Source: Antedon mediterranea | Lineage: Eukaryota > Echinodermata > Crinoidea > Comatulida > Antedonidae | Assembly: GCF_964355755.1 (NCBI RefSeq) | Contig: NC_092670.1 | Coordinates: forward strand, 12,275,201 to 12,339,200 | DNA: 64,000 nucleotides | Direction of reading: 5' to 3' | Shown: positions 9,224 through 21,084 of the stretch, in pieces | Layout: each line of letters starts with the position of its first letter | Position numbering within the stretch: the stretch's first letter is position 1 | Made by a program: the position numbers and the translations under genes | The notes under the pieces: model-generated | Databases searched by the model: none | What the model was told of the DNA's origin: nothing | What the model saw: the letters and a program-made list of their open reading frames with translations, nothing else

Positions 9224-12200
9224 CTAAATAAATAAAATGAATTGAAGATACTAAAGCTCTGTTTACACTATCAAAGTTTATGTGATGTGCTCATATGGAC
9301 ATGATATACAGTATCACTACCATAATTTTGGCATATCACTACCATATTTTGGCACATCACATTGAAACTAGTTTGATAGTGTAGACAGAGCTTTAAGCAT
9401 TCTTTTGTCATTTCTTTTGATATACTGTACATAAAAGGTCTCATTTTTATAGTGATTTTAGTACAAATACAAAGTCAGGATTTGAACTAATTATTCTATG
9501 GTTGATAAGCAAACATTATAATCACCTAATTACTGTGCCACTCATAAAACTCATGAGCTGCAACAAACTAAAACCAGAGCATACAATGTTCTAATGGTAT
9601 ATTTAAATGTATAGCAACTCTTTCCATTCTTGAAAGACAAGCCATGCAACAGATCACTAAGTACAACAGAGATCAAATTGATACACCTCCATGTCAAGCA
9701 TAACATTCCCAAGGCACAGTCGAAGAAAAGATTGAATCATTATATTAATCATAAAAAGGTAATTTTTAGAATATGTAATTGCTGTGAGTCTTACTTTTCA
9801 ATCTTCTTAATGATTTCTTTCCATATCTCATCTTCAAGGCAAAACCGATATGGAATTAAGTGCAAGTAAGAAGGAAGTCTTGGCAACATGTGTAGCTGGA
9901 TAGCAAAGAGTATCGGTTGAGGACTGAAGCGATGTCTGCAAAGAGCGATATTCAGCTCTTCCATGTGAGGAGGAGATTCTGTGTAGCTTGGAGAAACAAA
10001 TGCCACAATCTTTGATGCACTTTCAAGAATTGATCGCTTTTCTTGATCAGAGCAATCACTCGATGCTACTTTGAGATGTGGAGAGAACTCTTTGATCATG
10101 TCGATGAAGTATGAGGCAAACTTCAAATCAGATTGAGTGCAGCTTACTGCAATGTCATACCTAACATTATCTAACTCTTTGACAGCATCTTCTTCTTCTT
10201 TATCTATCTGTACTGTCTCCTCAAGCTTCAACAACTCTGGTCTCTTTTCATCAGTTCTCTCAATGACATTTTCTATCTTCCTATTTTCTTCTTTTACATC
10301 ATTTGTAATTTCAGATAAATTATTATCCCTTTTTTCAAGATCAAATAATTCATTTTTATCAATCTGCACATTCTCCATTTCCCCTTCCAATAACTCTGGT
10401 CTTTTTCCATCAGTTTCTTTCTTACTTCCATTTTCTTCTTTCATACCTTCTGTAACTACATTCTTGTCCAACTGCAGACCTACATTCTCCTCTTTCTCAT
10501 CCAATAACTCTTGTCCTTTTCCATCAGCTTCCTTCAGATCATTTTCTTTTTTTCTTCCCTTTTCTTCTTTTTTGTCTTCTGCAATTATGCTTTTATCTGC
10601 CAATAATTTTCCCTTAACATCTTTTTCCATCTTTCTTTCTTTTTCTTTCTCACCATCACCTTCAATTTCTTCAACCTTTGCTAACCCTACTTTCTCTTCT
10701 TCTTTCAGGTAAAAACTCTCAAGATCCCATGGAAATACCTTCTTATACCACCTATCATTCAAATTATATCGGGCACAAAGACATGTTCTTCTGAGTTTTT
10801 CTTGACTTTTAAGGATATCTGGAGACTCTTTTGGCTAGAAATATTAAGAATCAAGAATTAATATGGACTTCTCTTTTTCATAATACACATGATCAAATCC
10901 AATGCATTATTTATTATATGCTTGATATGACAAAAGTAAATTGTATTTATTTTAAACAAACTGTACAGTGAACAATGTAAAATTCACTAAATACTGGAAG
11001 CTCTATAAGAAAAAATCTCAGAAAATCCAAAATGCGTTTTTTTTTTACTCAATTCAAAGTGGGAAGATATTTAAACAGCCAAGATAAGCCTACACTTTTT
11101 TTATCATATATCTAAAAATGACTAAACATTTTGTTTACTTTAGTAAATAGATTCTGCATCTTAGATTTTTGTCCTCTGAGATGTTGGAAGATTGCTGTGC
11201 AGGTTGCTTGAATGGCTGGTGTGAATAACTCTCCAGTTGCCTTCACGAGTTGGATCTGTTTGAACTCAAGAGGAAGGTCATCCAGATCATCATCCACTAG
11301 AAACGGTACCATGATCAATTGATCACTCTGTTACAAGAGAAAGAGAACATGTGGCAGCATAAACAAGTTGTAGTGTATGTCAATTGGTCTATCCATCATA
11401 ATCAATCATCAGTTCAATTTCTAGTAAAAATCTCCAAATATGTCTCACCTTTTGACAATGTTTACTCAAGGAGAGATTGAACTCTTCCTGGCAAACAGGA
11501 GACAGCAAGTATTCTTTAGTTACAACAGCAATGAAGCACTTTGTACCATCAATGGCATGGTACAGCATCTGCTGCCAAGTGGCACCTGAGAGATCAAGAA
11601 AAATGTTGATGAAGTTGATAATCAATAAAAAATGTCAATACAATGTTACTTTTCTCTGCTTTCTAAGCAGCAAGTTATAGTGCAATTTCTTCAATAGGGA
11701 GATTCAAATTTTGTTAGGTCAGGTCAATTGATGCGTCTCTGGAGGTAGTCTGGACCTAGAAACAATTAAACTTGTCTTGAGGTGGGGACAGATATTCAAT
11801 ATCTCTGTATGCACAGTCGATTAACATGATGGTTGGTTGTTGGTCTTCACAAATCCCAAGCTCTTTATTATCTTAGCATCAACCTTACATCACAGTACAA
11901 TAAGGAGCTTTCAATTCAACGACCAAAGACCTAGGAACTACAGTAGTTGCATCATGTTACAGTAATTCATTGTGTGCATGCAGAGGGGACATTGTGATCT
12001 GCTTCCTCACTCGATTGCTAGATTTTGGCCAATTTGTAGGTAGAGTAGTAGGTCTTTACTGTAGGCTCAAGGGTAATGAACCAAATGTTCCCTATGAATT
12101 AGGAATAAGATGTTTGATTGTAATTTTATTTACTACAGTACACAATGCCATAAACATTTGATGAAATATGGTTCAGTAATATTAGTTTTCTGGGACATAC

Positions 12201-15200
12201 CTGTTTTTAGTTCTTCTGTATCAAAAAACACCTTTAAATTAGCATCAAGGGCTTTGACACATTTGATGACCTCTGCAGCCCTATCTGCATTACGATGACT
12301 GTATGAGATGAACACATCATACGCAAGCTTTGGTTGTTCGTACATGACCTCAGCATGAACTTTGACATCAAGGGTCGCAATGAGTTGTACACAGGCTGCT
12401 GAAATCTTCTCGGTATCTTTAACGCTTAAAAAAACGAACAAAATTAATCATGCTAAAACTGAATAAACAAAGGAGACCTCATACTTCTTATGTAGTAATT
12501 AAAATAAATACATGGATAAACTGATGAGTTATGTTTGCACAGCAAAACACACCTCAAATGTAAATGGAACAATCCATTTTTGAGTGTGTATAATTAAAGT
12601 TCAATAAAATATTTGTAATTATGTTCTATTATTTGGTATGCTCAAGTATATGAATAAGGTCAAAATATTTAGCTAACTTATAATCTACATAAAAGCATTG
12701 GAATTACAGAACTTACAGACAATCAACATATTGTACAAGTCCCATATAAGTTGGCATGTCAGTAATAGGCTCTGCATAAAATGGCGCCAGCATATCACGC
12801 TGAGCGGTTCGATTACAACAGAGAGCCATGTTATACTGTTCCATACAGGAAACGCTTTGAAGGTAATGGGGAGTAAGAACTGAAAGTAAAAGAATTTGAT
12901 TGTCAATAATTCTGTTTGATTGGGGATGGTTTAATATGAAACACTTACTCCCTCTGGCTGGAGTGAAACTTATAAGTACAGTAGTAGCCTATGGTGTATG
13001 ATTCATAGTTTTGCCAATGTTAAATAAATGTAGGAGTAAATGATAGAGTTTAAATATCCTTACATACAAATGGAGGATATTAATTTTATTAATATATCAA
13101 AGAAAAATTCTTTCAATAAGTTATTAAGCTGAAAAATTGAGATTTAGATGATTGTACCATTCACTACAGTGGCAATATTTTACTCCAGGGGGTAATTGGA
13201 ACATAAATCAGATGTCAGAATGTCATTCTATGACAAGACACCGACCAATAAATAATCCTACCTGTGATGACCCTGGCACACCTGATCATGACTTCATACA
13301 TGTCTTTCTGCCACACCTCCTCTTTGTTTACCTCATGTTGACTGCCAAAGATACGAATGTCAGGCTTAGCTAACCGTAGTTTATCTTTAATAACAGTTGC
13401 AATATTTTCATCTTCTTTTGAGGTAGAAAGGTACACATCATACTCAATTGGAACATTCTGGAATGTAATTTAATATACTGTGTTGTGATAGTATTGGTTA
13501 CTACCCCGATTTGTAAATTACTTTCTTTGCAAACATGCAAGTGTTCATTCATTTTAAGTATACAATATTGTCTTAAAAACTAAAACTACTTATTATATTA
13601 AAAACAACTATAAACATTAATAAAACAATGTAAGTGCCCTTCAGATAGGTCGATGAGCTGTTAGTTGCATATCTGCACAATAAGAACACATTACACTATT
13701 TAGAAAGAACCAACTCAATGTAGCTGTGAAATACAGTACATTGCCATGATCACTAAATAATCAAATTAAAAAGCATAGCAAAGTGTATTATTTTTTTAAT
13801 ATGCTGCGATTCAGGTGATTTCAAAAGAATAAATACAGAAAAGAGTTTCTTTTATGGTTGTAAAATGTCATTTTGATTGATGACTCAGGTTTAACCCTTT
13901 CACTGCGGAGCATTATTCCCATCTCTGTGCGTAATGTATATTTAAGAAAAACATATGGTATTTTAATAAATTGCAAAAAAATACTAATTGAGATAATTGT
14001 GTAATTATTTTTGTGGTGTGTGATGGGCAAAGGGTTAGTCTACAGTTAGGTATAAAAAAAAATGTAATTTGCATATTGATGACGTCATGTGACGTCATTA
14101 CAGGTATTTTGGATTTCGTGTTTTTTATCGAATCAATGATAAAAACTATATTTTCTATAAGAAATTCTTATGGAATACGTTTTTCCAACTGGATATTGAT
14201 AAAGATACGTATAACAAATAAAAATATTTAAAAAAATTGAATTATTTTTATTATTTTATAAAAATTATGCACAAATCAAAGTTTTGGGGCAAAATCGTGA
14301 AAATAATGACATTTCCCAAAAATTCACTATAGTACATAACTAACTATTGTTTCAGAATTTTTTTTTTTTGCGTGTTGTGATAAACACAATGTTGCCCTAT
14401 TGGGGCTGGTAAATTTTGGTTACTTTCAAAATGCCCGCCATTACGCTACTCAAAACAACTTTCCAAGATAGAATATTATTACATACTATTATATACACTA
14501 TACTATATATAATATAACTATAGAGGGCGCATGATTTTCAAGACAATAATACAGCTATAGAGGGCCGTTTTTTTTGCTGGAAAATTTTTTTAATGACTTG
14601 CAGAAATATTCAAGTTCATCGAACAAATATAGAGGGTGCTATATATTATAGGCAAATACGATTAAATCATTGTTTTGCCCATACCCGGTATTACCGGGTA
14701 TACGCACTTCAACGACGTTTGTTTATACCCGGTAGTACCGGGTATACGCAGTGAAAGGGTTAAGAGCCTTTGGTAAAAGTCTCTGAGAGCCATGTAACAA
14801 AATTTGAATATTATGTATTATTTGTTTTTTTTCATTTTATAAGCTGTTGTTCTCCTCAAATTTCCACTTTCCTTTCATTTTTTGTTAAGGTAATTTTATT
14901 GAATTTATCTCTCATTGTGATAAGTGGAAATAAAATTTGAAATCAAATAAACAGTAATAAGATTGTACCTTTCGTTGCAGTTCTTTCATTCCATAATTTC
15001 CTTTCAACTTTTCAAACAATTGACATAATTGTTCATTTTTCTTCAAAAGCAATTCTTTGTTTGATACTTTGGATGCATAAACTACAATTTTTAGCTTTCG
15101 CAGTGGTAGGCCAGCCTTCATCCAGTTTACAGCTGCCTCTACCATACCATTCATCATACTTTTCTCATTATGTCCCTGCAAGGAAAACAAAATAATAGGC

Positions 15201-17697
15201 TAGTAATCTACATACATAAATTTTACCTTTGATTAGTTCAAACATAATTGTTACAGCATCCATTTTATTTCTGTAGCAGAAATCTCACTGGACTTTTTTT
15301 TATTAAGACTGGTAAACTACAGTCTGAAAAACTTACTGAGTTGTGTGGCAAGTTTCACCACTTGTGCAAACATGACCCTTTCTGAGCCACATTCACAGAA
15401 ATCCTTGCTTCTCATATATGGACAATGGTAAGATTTAATTTTTAAGATTTAAATCTCTACTAGATTAATTCCAATGCGAATTGGCCAAAATGAAATAATG
15501 GCCAATCTTACTATATGCTATTCTACTGGCCCAACTATTGACATTATAGAAAGTTAAATAAAATGTGCAAATCCTTTTTTTTTAATTAGTCTAGAAGATC
15601 AAAAAACTGGTGCCAATTTCAGTACTATTTTACAAAATGGCACAATTTTTTTTTTTTAAATACAGTAGTTCAACACTGCACTATTCTACTTGATGGTTTA
15701 CCTGAGAACCTGTGTTGAGTAACGGTGTAATCACCGATCCATCTTGATTTTTCAATATAGGAATCAAACAACGAAATACATCTCCAACAAGTTCTTGCGG
15801 CCTAGAAAAACCAGTGCTGAAAGAAGAAATTTGTATTAATAACCCAAGTGTATAATTAGTGTCATTGCTAACCGTAACAGAAAATGATATCACAGTAGGT
15901 ACAGTAGATAATTTTGGCATACTGTACCTATATTTGAGCTCAAAACGCCCGCTGGTGACATTACAGAAACAATATGTAGCAATTCTATTGGTACACAAAC
16001 TCTATCCGATTACAGAATTTATTTTATTTTGAAACTTTTGTATCACTGAATTTGAAATGAAAATTTTAAATCAAAAACATGTCTAAGGTTGGTTTCCACT
16101 TGGACTCAATGCAAGGAAATACATGCAAGTGTAATTTGACCAATCAAAAGTCACAGTTCTGATGATTTGTTGGATTCTAGTGTAAAACCCACCTTTAAGA
16201 TCGCACATTCTTTCCTACTCTTTCAAGTCAATTTATAAAAAATAGGGAGTTTGACCATAAAATTACCATAATAATTATCACCACTGAACTTACTGTTTAG
16301 CTTCAAAGCACATAAGTCTTTTGAATGGCAGGTGCTCTGGAAGCTTTTGAGACCACCAGCAATGATGAACATCCCGTAGATCTTCAGCTTTATCCGCAGC
16401 AAGTTTGAAGACATCGATTCCAAGATCTCGCTTTAAAGCTCCAATCAGAGATCCTGCTGTTGGCATATAGTTACCTAGAAAATAGAAACTTCAATTAAGC
16501 AACACTTGGATAGTAAGTATGTTTATTGTGCTTTTTTCTCTATTGGCGTTAAATTGTAGTCTATCAGAGTTACATTGCAGTCTAACCTTTTCTGCGAAAA
16601 ATTACATTTCAGATACCAACTATTTTAATCCCTGGAGTGAAAGGGATGCTGTTTCTATAGTTTGTCTGCTGTTTACTCTACATTCTAAAACCTACAGTAT
16701 TTGAGCTAGTTATGCACTTGCCAATTGTATGATCCACTATATGACCCTCGGGATAGGTGCGTCATGGATGCATCATTTACAAATAATTATTGGTAGGGGT
16801 GCGTCACTAAACCTAAATGGTGAGTCACATTAATGAATAATGGTTGTCAATGTCCGTCACTTTACCATCCACCAATCATAAACAGCATGGTCACAGTGTG
16901 TCAATATGGGTGCGTCATGGTCACCTAAAGGAAAGTCAAATTTTTGTGCGTCATGGTATTCATAAGGAATGATGCACATCGGACAAATGACGTACCTCTA
17001 CTGGGGGTCGTATAGTGGGTCATACAATTGACATGCATTACTGTACATCAGATGTATATTTAATTTCTTTTTATTTCGGAAATATCATCCATATAAATAA
17101 ACTTATAAACAGAAAAAGAACAATTGTACAATGTACAGTACTGTACATCTTAAACCCATTTGAGGATTTCCTTAGGTATAAGATAGTTAACTGATTGCAT
17201 GGTTAATACTTGGATATTATTCAAATCAGCTGAACACTGTTCAATGGACAATTGTACTGTGTGAACACACCTTTAGTAACAAAATACCCGACATATTCAA
17301 CCAGTACAACGTCACAAACAAATCAATTCATTTAAACTGTGATTCAGTATGGCATAGAAATGGTAGTAAAACTGCTCAGGGAATAATTTCGCCAGTAGCA
17401 TAGAACAACCTTATTGCTACACATTTCTAAAACTGTGTAGCAAAAAATACAATACAAAACTATGTTTCTCGACTAAAAAATCAGTTTGATTAGCAATAAT
17501 ATTGCTTTAAAAAAATGGTAGAATTGAATTTATCCCTGCTGATGCATGGCATACTAACCTCGAAAGGCTGATGCCACAACAACATCAACTTTATCTTTCA
17601 CAGGTAGTTTAACAATGTCACCGAAACATAGCTCAATATCGCAGCCACCTAATTGAGTCACCACATGGATAACATCCACTACAATGAGGCCTGCCAT
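8085..17697 (-). CDS. macro-like domain plus three TIR domains, 14 coding exons
   Basis: Joining exons 17559-17697, 16294-16474, 15702-15816, 14969-15175, 13262-13457, 12717-12879, 12201-12424, 11449-11585, 11139-11327, 9795-10834, 9089-9223, 8891-8992, 8399-8456 and 8085-8237 gives 1012 codons plus a stop. Every junction is GT-AG and every phase agrees, which strongly supports one intact gene. Order: macro-like domain (residues 1-214), TIR1 (about 220-335), TIR2 (about 369-505), a Lys/Glu-rich linker (about 545-735), TIR3 (about 743-860) and a polar tail. There is no signal peptide or membrane segment, so it is probably cytosolic. TIR domains either cleave NAD or act as adaptors; macro domains bind ADP-ribose-type ligands. 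I infer an innate-immune role; function is untested. Confidence 0.8.
9252..9395. mobile_element. 144-bp MITE in an intron
   Basis: Terminal inverted repeats start TAAAGCTCTGT and continue with a shared TACACTATCAAA on both ends, with one mismatch in about 23 bp. It lies inside the intron between exons 10 and 11 of the macro/TIR gene. No coding capacity. A TA target is possible but not proved. Confidence 0.75.
9795..10834 (-). CDS. Lys/Glu-rich linker and TIR domain 3 (exon 10)
   Basis: The longest exon (1040 nt) opens with PKESPDILKSQEKLRR. About 190 residues of low-complexity Lys/Glu sequence follow, with loosely repeated KEEN and RPELL blocks. A third TIR follows: YDIAVSCTQSDL (residue 743 on), IVAFVSPSYTES and HMEELNIALC. 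The alpha-C Glu is kept (EEL). The repeat-like linker may be a coiled or disordered spacer. Confidence 0.75.
11139..12424 (-). CDS. TIR domain 2 (exons 7-9 of the macro/TIR gene)
   Basis: YDVFISYSHRNAD (residues 369-381) is a textbook TIR box 1. The domain continues through VFFDTEELKTG, CFIAVVTKEYLLSPVCQEEFNLSL and a DQLIMVPFLVDDDLDDLPLE segment. The Glu expected for NAD cleavage is present in CQEEF. Introns split the domain after the BB-loop position and after alpha-C. This is the best-preserved of the three TIRs. Confidence 0.85.
12717..13457 (-). CDS. TIR domain 1 (exons 5-6 of the macro/TIR gene)
   Basis: Exon 13262-13457 begins with YDVYLSTSKEDE, the TIR box-1 strand and BB-side acidic cluster. 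Exon 12717-12879 supplies VLTPHYLQS followed by the alpha-C region CMEQYNMALC. In enzymatic TIRs a Glu lies three positions after this Cys/Trp-Cys position; here it is Gln. This domain is therefore predicted to be catalytically dead. The downstream LPTYM-like segment (MPTYMGLVQYVDC) closes the domain. Confidence 0.75.
13895..14759. mobile_element. piggyBac-like non-autonomous element (865 bp)
   Basis: Perfect 13-bp terminal repeats (CCCTTTCACTGCG and its complement) are each flanked by TTAA (13891-13894 and 14760-14763). TTAA duplication with CCCTT-type ends is the signature of piggyBac transposons. No transposase is encoded. Two palindromes built on TACCCGGTA and TACCGGGTA lie near the right end (about 14685-14745), and two TGACGTCA sites lie at 14080 and 14090. 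The element sits inside the intron between exons 4 and 5 of the macro/TIR gene. Confidence 0.85.
14969..17697 (-). CDS. macro-like N-terminal domain (exons 1-4 of the macro/TIR gene)
   Basis: Exons 17559-17697, 16294-16474, 15702-15816 and 14969-15175 encode residues 1-214. A GDIVKLP block (residues 26-32) followed by VDVVVASAF resembles the first ligand-binding segment of macro domains (GDIT...VDAIVNAAN). ITPLLNTGSQGH followed by a helix and KIVVYAS resembles the second half (P..G TG..G Y). The typical Asn of the first loop is not present and the loop reads ASAF. The match to macro is by motif order only; a SLOG-like Rossmann domain is the main alternative. The start ATG at 17697 follows a short upstream frame (from 17760) that ends in a stop before it. 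Confidence 0.6.
16085..16198. mobile_element. possible degenerate GGTTCCCA-type MITE
   Basis: Imperfect inverted ends (AAGGTTGGTTTCCACTTG and AAGGTGGGTTTTACACTAG) resemble those of the MITEs at 26018 and 29434. It is intronic in the macro/TIR gene. Confidence 0.4.
16722..17030. mobile_element. 309-bp MITE with about 26-bp inverted ends
   Basis: The ends read CAATTGTATGA then CCACTATA and GACCC, mirrored at the right with two mismatches. The interior repeats GTGCGTCA and similar words several times. It lies in intron 1 of the macro/TIR gene. Confidence 0.75.
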
Positions 17698-17760
17698 GTT
17701 TGGGATTTTCTGCTTCAAGTCTTAATATTTGTATCAGTCTGTATCTGTGTACTGTTGCAT

Positions 17761-18937
17761 CTATAGAAAAGCAATTTTAATATATATCAATGTTAATATC
17801 AATCAATCTGAAAAACACATTATTATACTGTAATCAAATAAATAAAATTTGTATCAAAATGCTGTTTAAAATCCTCTGAAAATACCATGTTATTTCTGTT
17901 AGTTACACTTCCCTGCACAGCATTGGTTGTTTGTCATCGATCAAAGATGTCTTCCGTTTCGTGAAAAAGCTGTATGGTATTTAATATGTATGCAAAAATT
18001 AATTCACAAAAAAAAAAACTGTACTGTACTATATATTATAATTATTATGGCTCTCCGTCCGCACAGATAGGTCTACTACAAGTAGTACTCGAGCATGTAG
18101 GCATTCTCTCGACGTTCCTTAGAACGTTGTTTTGTGACAACAATTTTTTTTTAAATGTGCCACTTTTTAGTCTTTATCAATACTAGGCTATACTGCAAGT
18201 CACAGACATTCTCTCACTCACTAGCTACCCTATGATATATAGCCTATAGGCTAGTACCCTAGTCTAGTACACAGTAGGGTAGGGCCATCCGGGATGCCTA
18301 TAGCCTATCGCTCCCTTCTTGCTTGGGCCTCTCTATCTAGGGGCTATGCCAAAACCATGGGATCCAGTCAAGTCACCCCATACAAAGTCGCCCAATACAA
18401 TGTCACCCAACCCATAGAGATATTATAGTGATATAATATCTCTCTCTATCTAGGCCTAGGCCTATGCCCAATCGCAAAGTCGCCCTGGCACAGTCGCAAC
18501 CCCCCTCCGCCCATCACCCACAAAGTCGCCCCACCGGAAAGAAAAGTCTCCCCAACGCAAAGCTCCTACTAGTAACTAGGCCCCCTCTAGCTTGGAACTC
18601 CTGGCCTAGCTAGGCCCTACTAGGCTAGCCAGGCCCTGGCCTAGCTAGCTAGCCCTACAACTAGCCTAGGCCCAGAGCTAGCTAGGGCTAAGAAGGTAAG
18701 CCTCTATCTATACTAGCTAGCCTACCTAGCTAGGCCACTCGCTTAGGCCTAGTAGGCTAGCAGTATAATCAACATTATTTTAACTAAGGATCACCGTTTA
18801 CTTAAATACTGAATAAAGGCATATATAGATCTATCATAGAGTAATAGATAGATCTACACAAAATCACCTTATTATAATTATCACCGCATGACCTACAGCC
18901 GCCCAGCAATTGTCTTTTCAGGTTTTGTTGGTCATCT
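17761..18937. other. 5' region of the macro/TIR gene
   Basis: An acceptor site (TTTTCTATAG read on the minus strand) at 17761-17766 implies an upstream non-coding exon. A weak donor (AAG then GTGATT, minus strand) near 18867 is one candidate for its end. The stretch 18370-18560 holds degenerate copies of GTCGCCC/GTCACCC words, and 18560-18760 is unusually rich in CTAG and TAGGCC. No coding sequence is visible. Confidence 0.4.
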
Positions 18938-19755
18938 CACAAGAAGAATGAGTATTCCGCGATTTTCCCTGTAACAGTAATATTGTCCATGTGGTAGGGC
19001 GCCGCCATAAGTGTGGATGTATCTGGGATGTATACAACTTTTTGTGACGGTTTCACTAATCAAAGGCTGGACCACCGGTAGTATTTTCATGATAAAAAAT
19101 GTTATCAACTACATGCCAACATCATGTTAAATAATATTTGGATATTTAATTGTTCGTTTTATGCAATTTATTTAGTAAAACTGCCGTTATAAACAGTTTG
19201 CTTTATCAACCGGGCGCTACGATAGCGTGACCGGGCGTGTTGGTGTTTACGCGTTTTCACAAAGGATAGTTTAATAATATTCCTATATTTAACTTGTTTC
19301 TGGTAAAACAAATAAATGTTAATGACATTTAACATTTTGTCCTATTAATAACATGTATTTTATACTAATTTATACTGTATCATAAAAACAATACTTAATT
19401 TACCGGGCGTAGAGTAGTACACGGCAATGGTAAAGAATAGGCCGTGCTGAGTAACGATTCGTTGATTTTTGGTGTTGCTGTGTTAGGCCTTTTTTGTGAA
19501 CTAACTCAGCATGTTAGTAAATAATTGTCTGTAAAAGTGAATGTACACTAGTTTGTTAATAAATATGTATTATAAAATAGTTTACAATTGCAAAAACTAT
19601 TATCATAATTCTATTTAATGTGACATGTATAATATCTATTAAATCAAGTCTTATTTAGTATGTATACATCCGCCCTTATGAGGGCGGCCATCACTCACTG
19701 GAGCTCTCTGTTACAAATTTCTCATGCAAAAATCGCGGAATACTCATTCTTGTGA
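18938..19755. repeat. long inverted repeat (arms about 95-105 bp)
   Basis: The left arm (about 18938-19033) contains CACAAGAAGAATGAGTATTC, then CGCGATTTT, CTGTAACAG and GGATGTAT. The right arm (about 19650-19755) carries the same blocks as reverse complement with small indels. The interior includes three CCGGGCG-type blocks (about 19209, 19230 and 19402). It may be a DNA transposon or a foldback remnant placed just upstream of the macro/TIR gene. Confidence 0.6.
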
Positions 19756-19759
19756 TATA

Positions 19760-20344
19760 TATTCTTTGTTATGACTTATTTGTCATACACACCGCGCCAT
19801 GCTTTTTTGTTTCGTTTTGGAAAACTATGGGGCGCCTTTTATTCCCGCAGTTTATTATACTAAAGGAAAGAAGCTGTTCACACGGTGGCTTGTAAATTAC
19901 AAAAACACCTTTTTAATTTACAGAAATCACGACAAAAACAAGAAAAAACACACAAGCACACACACACTAACAAACAAACCCCCCAAAACATGATTTCAAT
20001 CTTTTTGGTGAAGTTGTATTATGAACCTAGAACGTTAATTGCACACACTGCTGCTGCGAGATAGCGGGATTCTTCAAGGAGATTTTGTTATTCACAAGTT
20101 TATGTCGCAAATTGTTTTCAATGTCACACATTCTGTTTACTCTGATAAAAAGTGTTATACTGTAATAATACTATGTCGATAAATAACTATATTGCTATAG
20201 ATTTAAAAAGTTATTATGATTTATTGGTGTAGGCTACGCGTGGAGGAGAACAATTATTGAGGCACTCAAAAACTTACAAAACTATAACAATTAGGCCTAT
20301 AGTCCAGGCATAATGGTTCTATTAATATTAAAATTTCCGCAAAA
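19760..20344. other. intergenic with a decayed PAN-LINK cluster relic
   Basis: No gene seen. From about 20236, words such as AACAATTATTGAGGCACTC and the following CAAAAACTTAC recur at 22440, 25050 and 31770 in the PAN/LINK duplication units. The cluster therefore once extended to here. Confidence 0.5.
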
Positions 20345-20990
20345 AAAGCATCCAAGCTTAATTCCTTCCTTTCACCTCTTGTATAATTCTCTATTTTTAA
20401 AAACAAAGCTATGCTCGTATCCTTCTCCATCTTCCTCCTTCTACTAATTTAACTTCTTTTCACTTCACCATTGTTAATACTCTTTCTTCAGATTTCGATA
20501 TCAACTTGGCTGTATTACTTTTAAAGCTCTCCATATTATTCTTGCTCCTCAATCTCCCAGTTATTTGCTAAGATCACATCTAATGGCCGCATGGGCACAC
20601 GGCAGATCACTAACGGTAATCTCCTTATACCCAGACTTTACTTGGAACTTTTCAAACAGTCCAATTTTTTAAAATTCTCTTCCTTTTGATATCCGACTTC
20701 ATCTTACTCTTCCTTCAAATTTCTACTCAAGAACCATCTTCTTGTTTAGTTGCTTCCTTTTTCCTATCGTTTCTTCTGAGAGGCCAATTTAATTTAATTT
20801 ATTTAATTTTTTATTCTAAATTGTTTGTGCTTTATTTTATCTTTTAAATTATATTTATTTTAATTTAATTGTTATTGTTACATGTTTATGTCTCTCGTCA
20901 TGATGTATTTCTGTGAGGGTCCCTAATGATCAGCTTCAGCTGGATGGACCACCCTCGTAAAATATTGTTTAAATATTTTTTTTTTTAATG
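20345..20990 (+). mobile_element. L2/CR1-like non-LTR 3' end
   Basis: A reading block at about 20498-20585 (YQLGCITFKALHIILAPQSP) matches the RT C-terminal region (ITFKALH...L P YL). A frameshifted NSLPFDIRL block follows at about 20675-20700. The 3' UTR ends with a GAGGGTCCCTAATGATCAG / CCACCCTCGTAAA stem. The same terminal layout recurs at about 30857-30905. The copy is truncated and dead. Confidence 0.65.
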
Positions 20991-21084
20991 GATCACCAGT
21001 AAGCCCACTAACTAGAGAACCACCGTAAAAAAGTTTGAAACCATTAAATGAAATGGCATGTGTTATACACAGCCAAACAGATCA

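Noticed and set aside
10137-10712. Ser-rich plus-strand ORF
   Set aside because: Antisense of the Lys/Glu-rich linker exon, whose splice phases support the minus strand.
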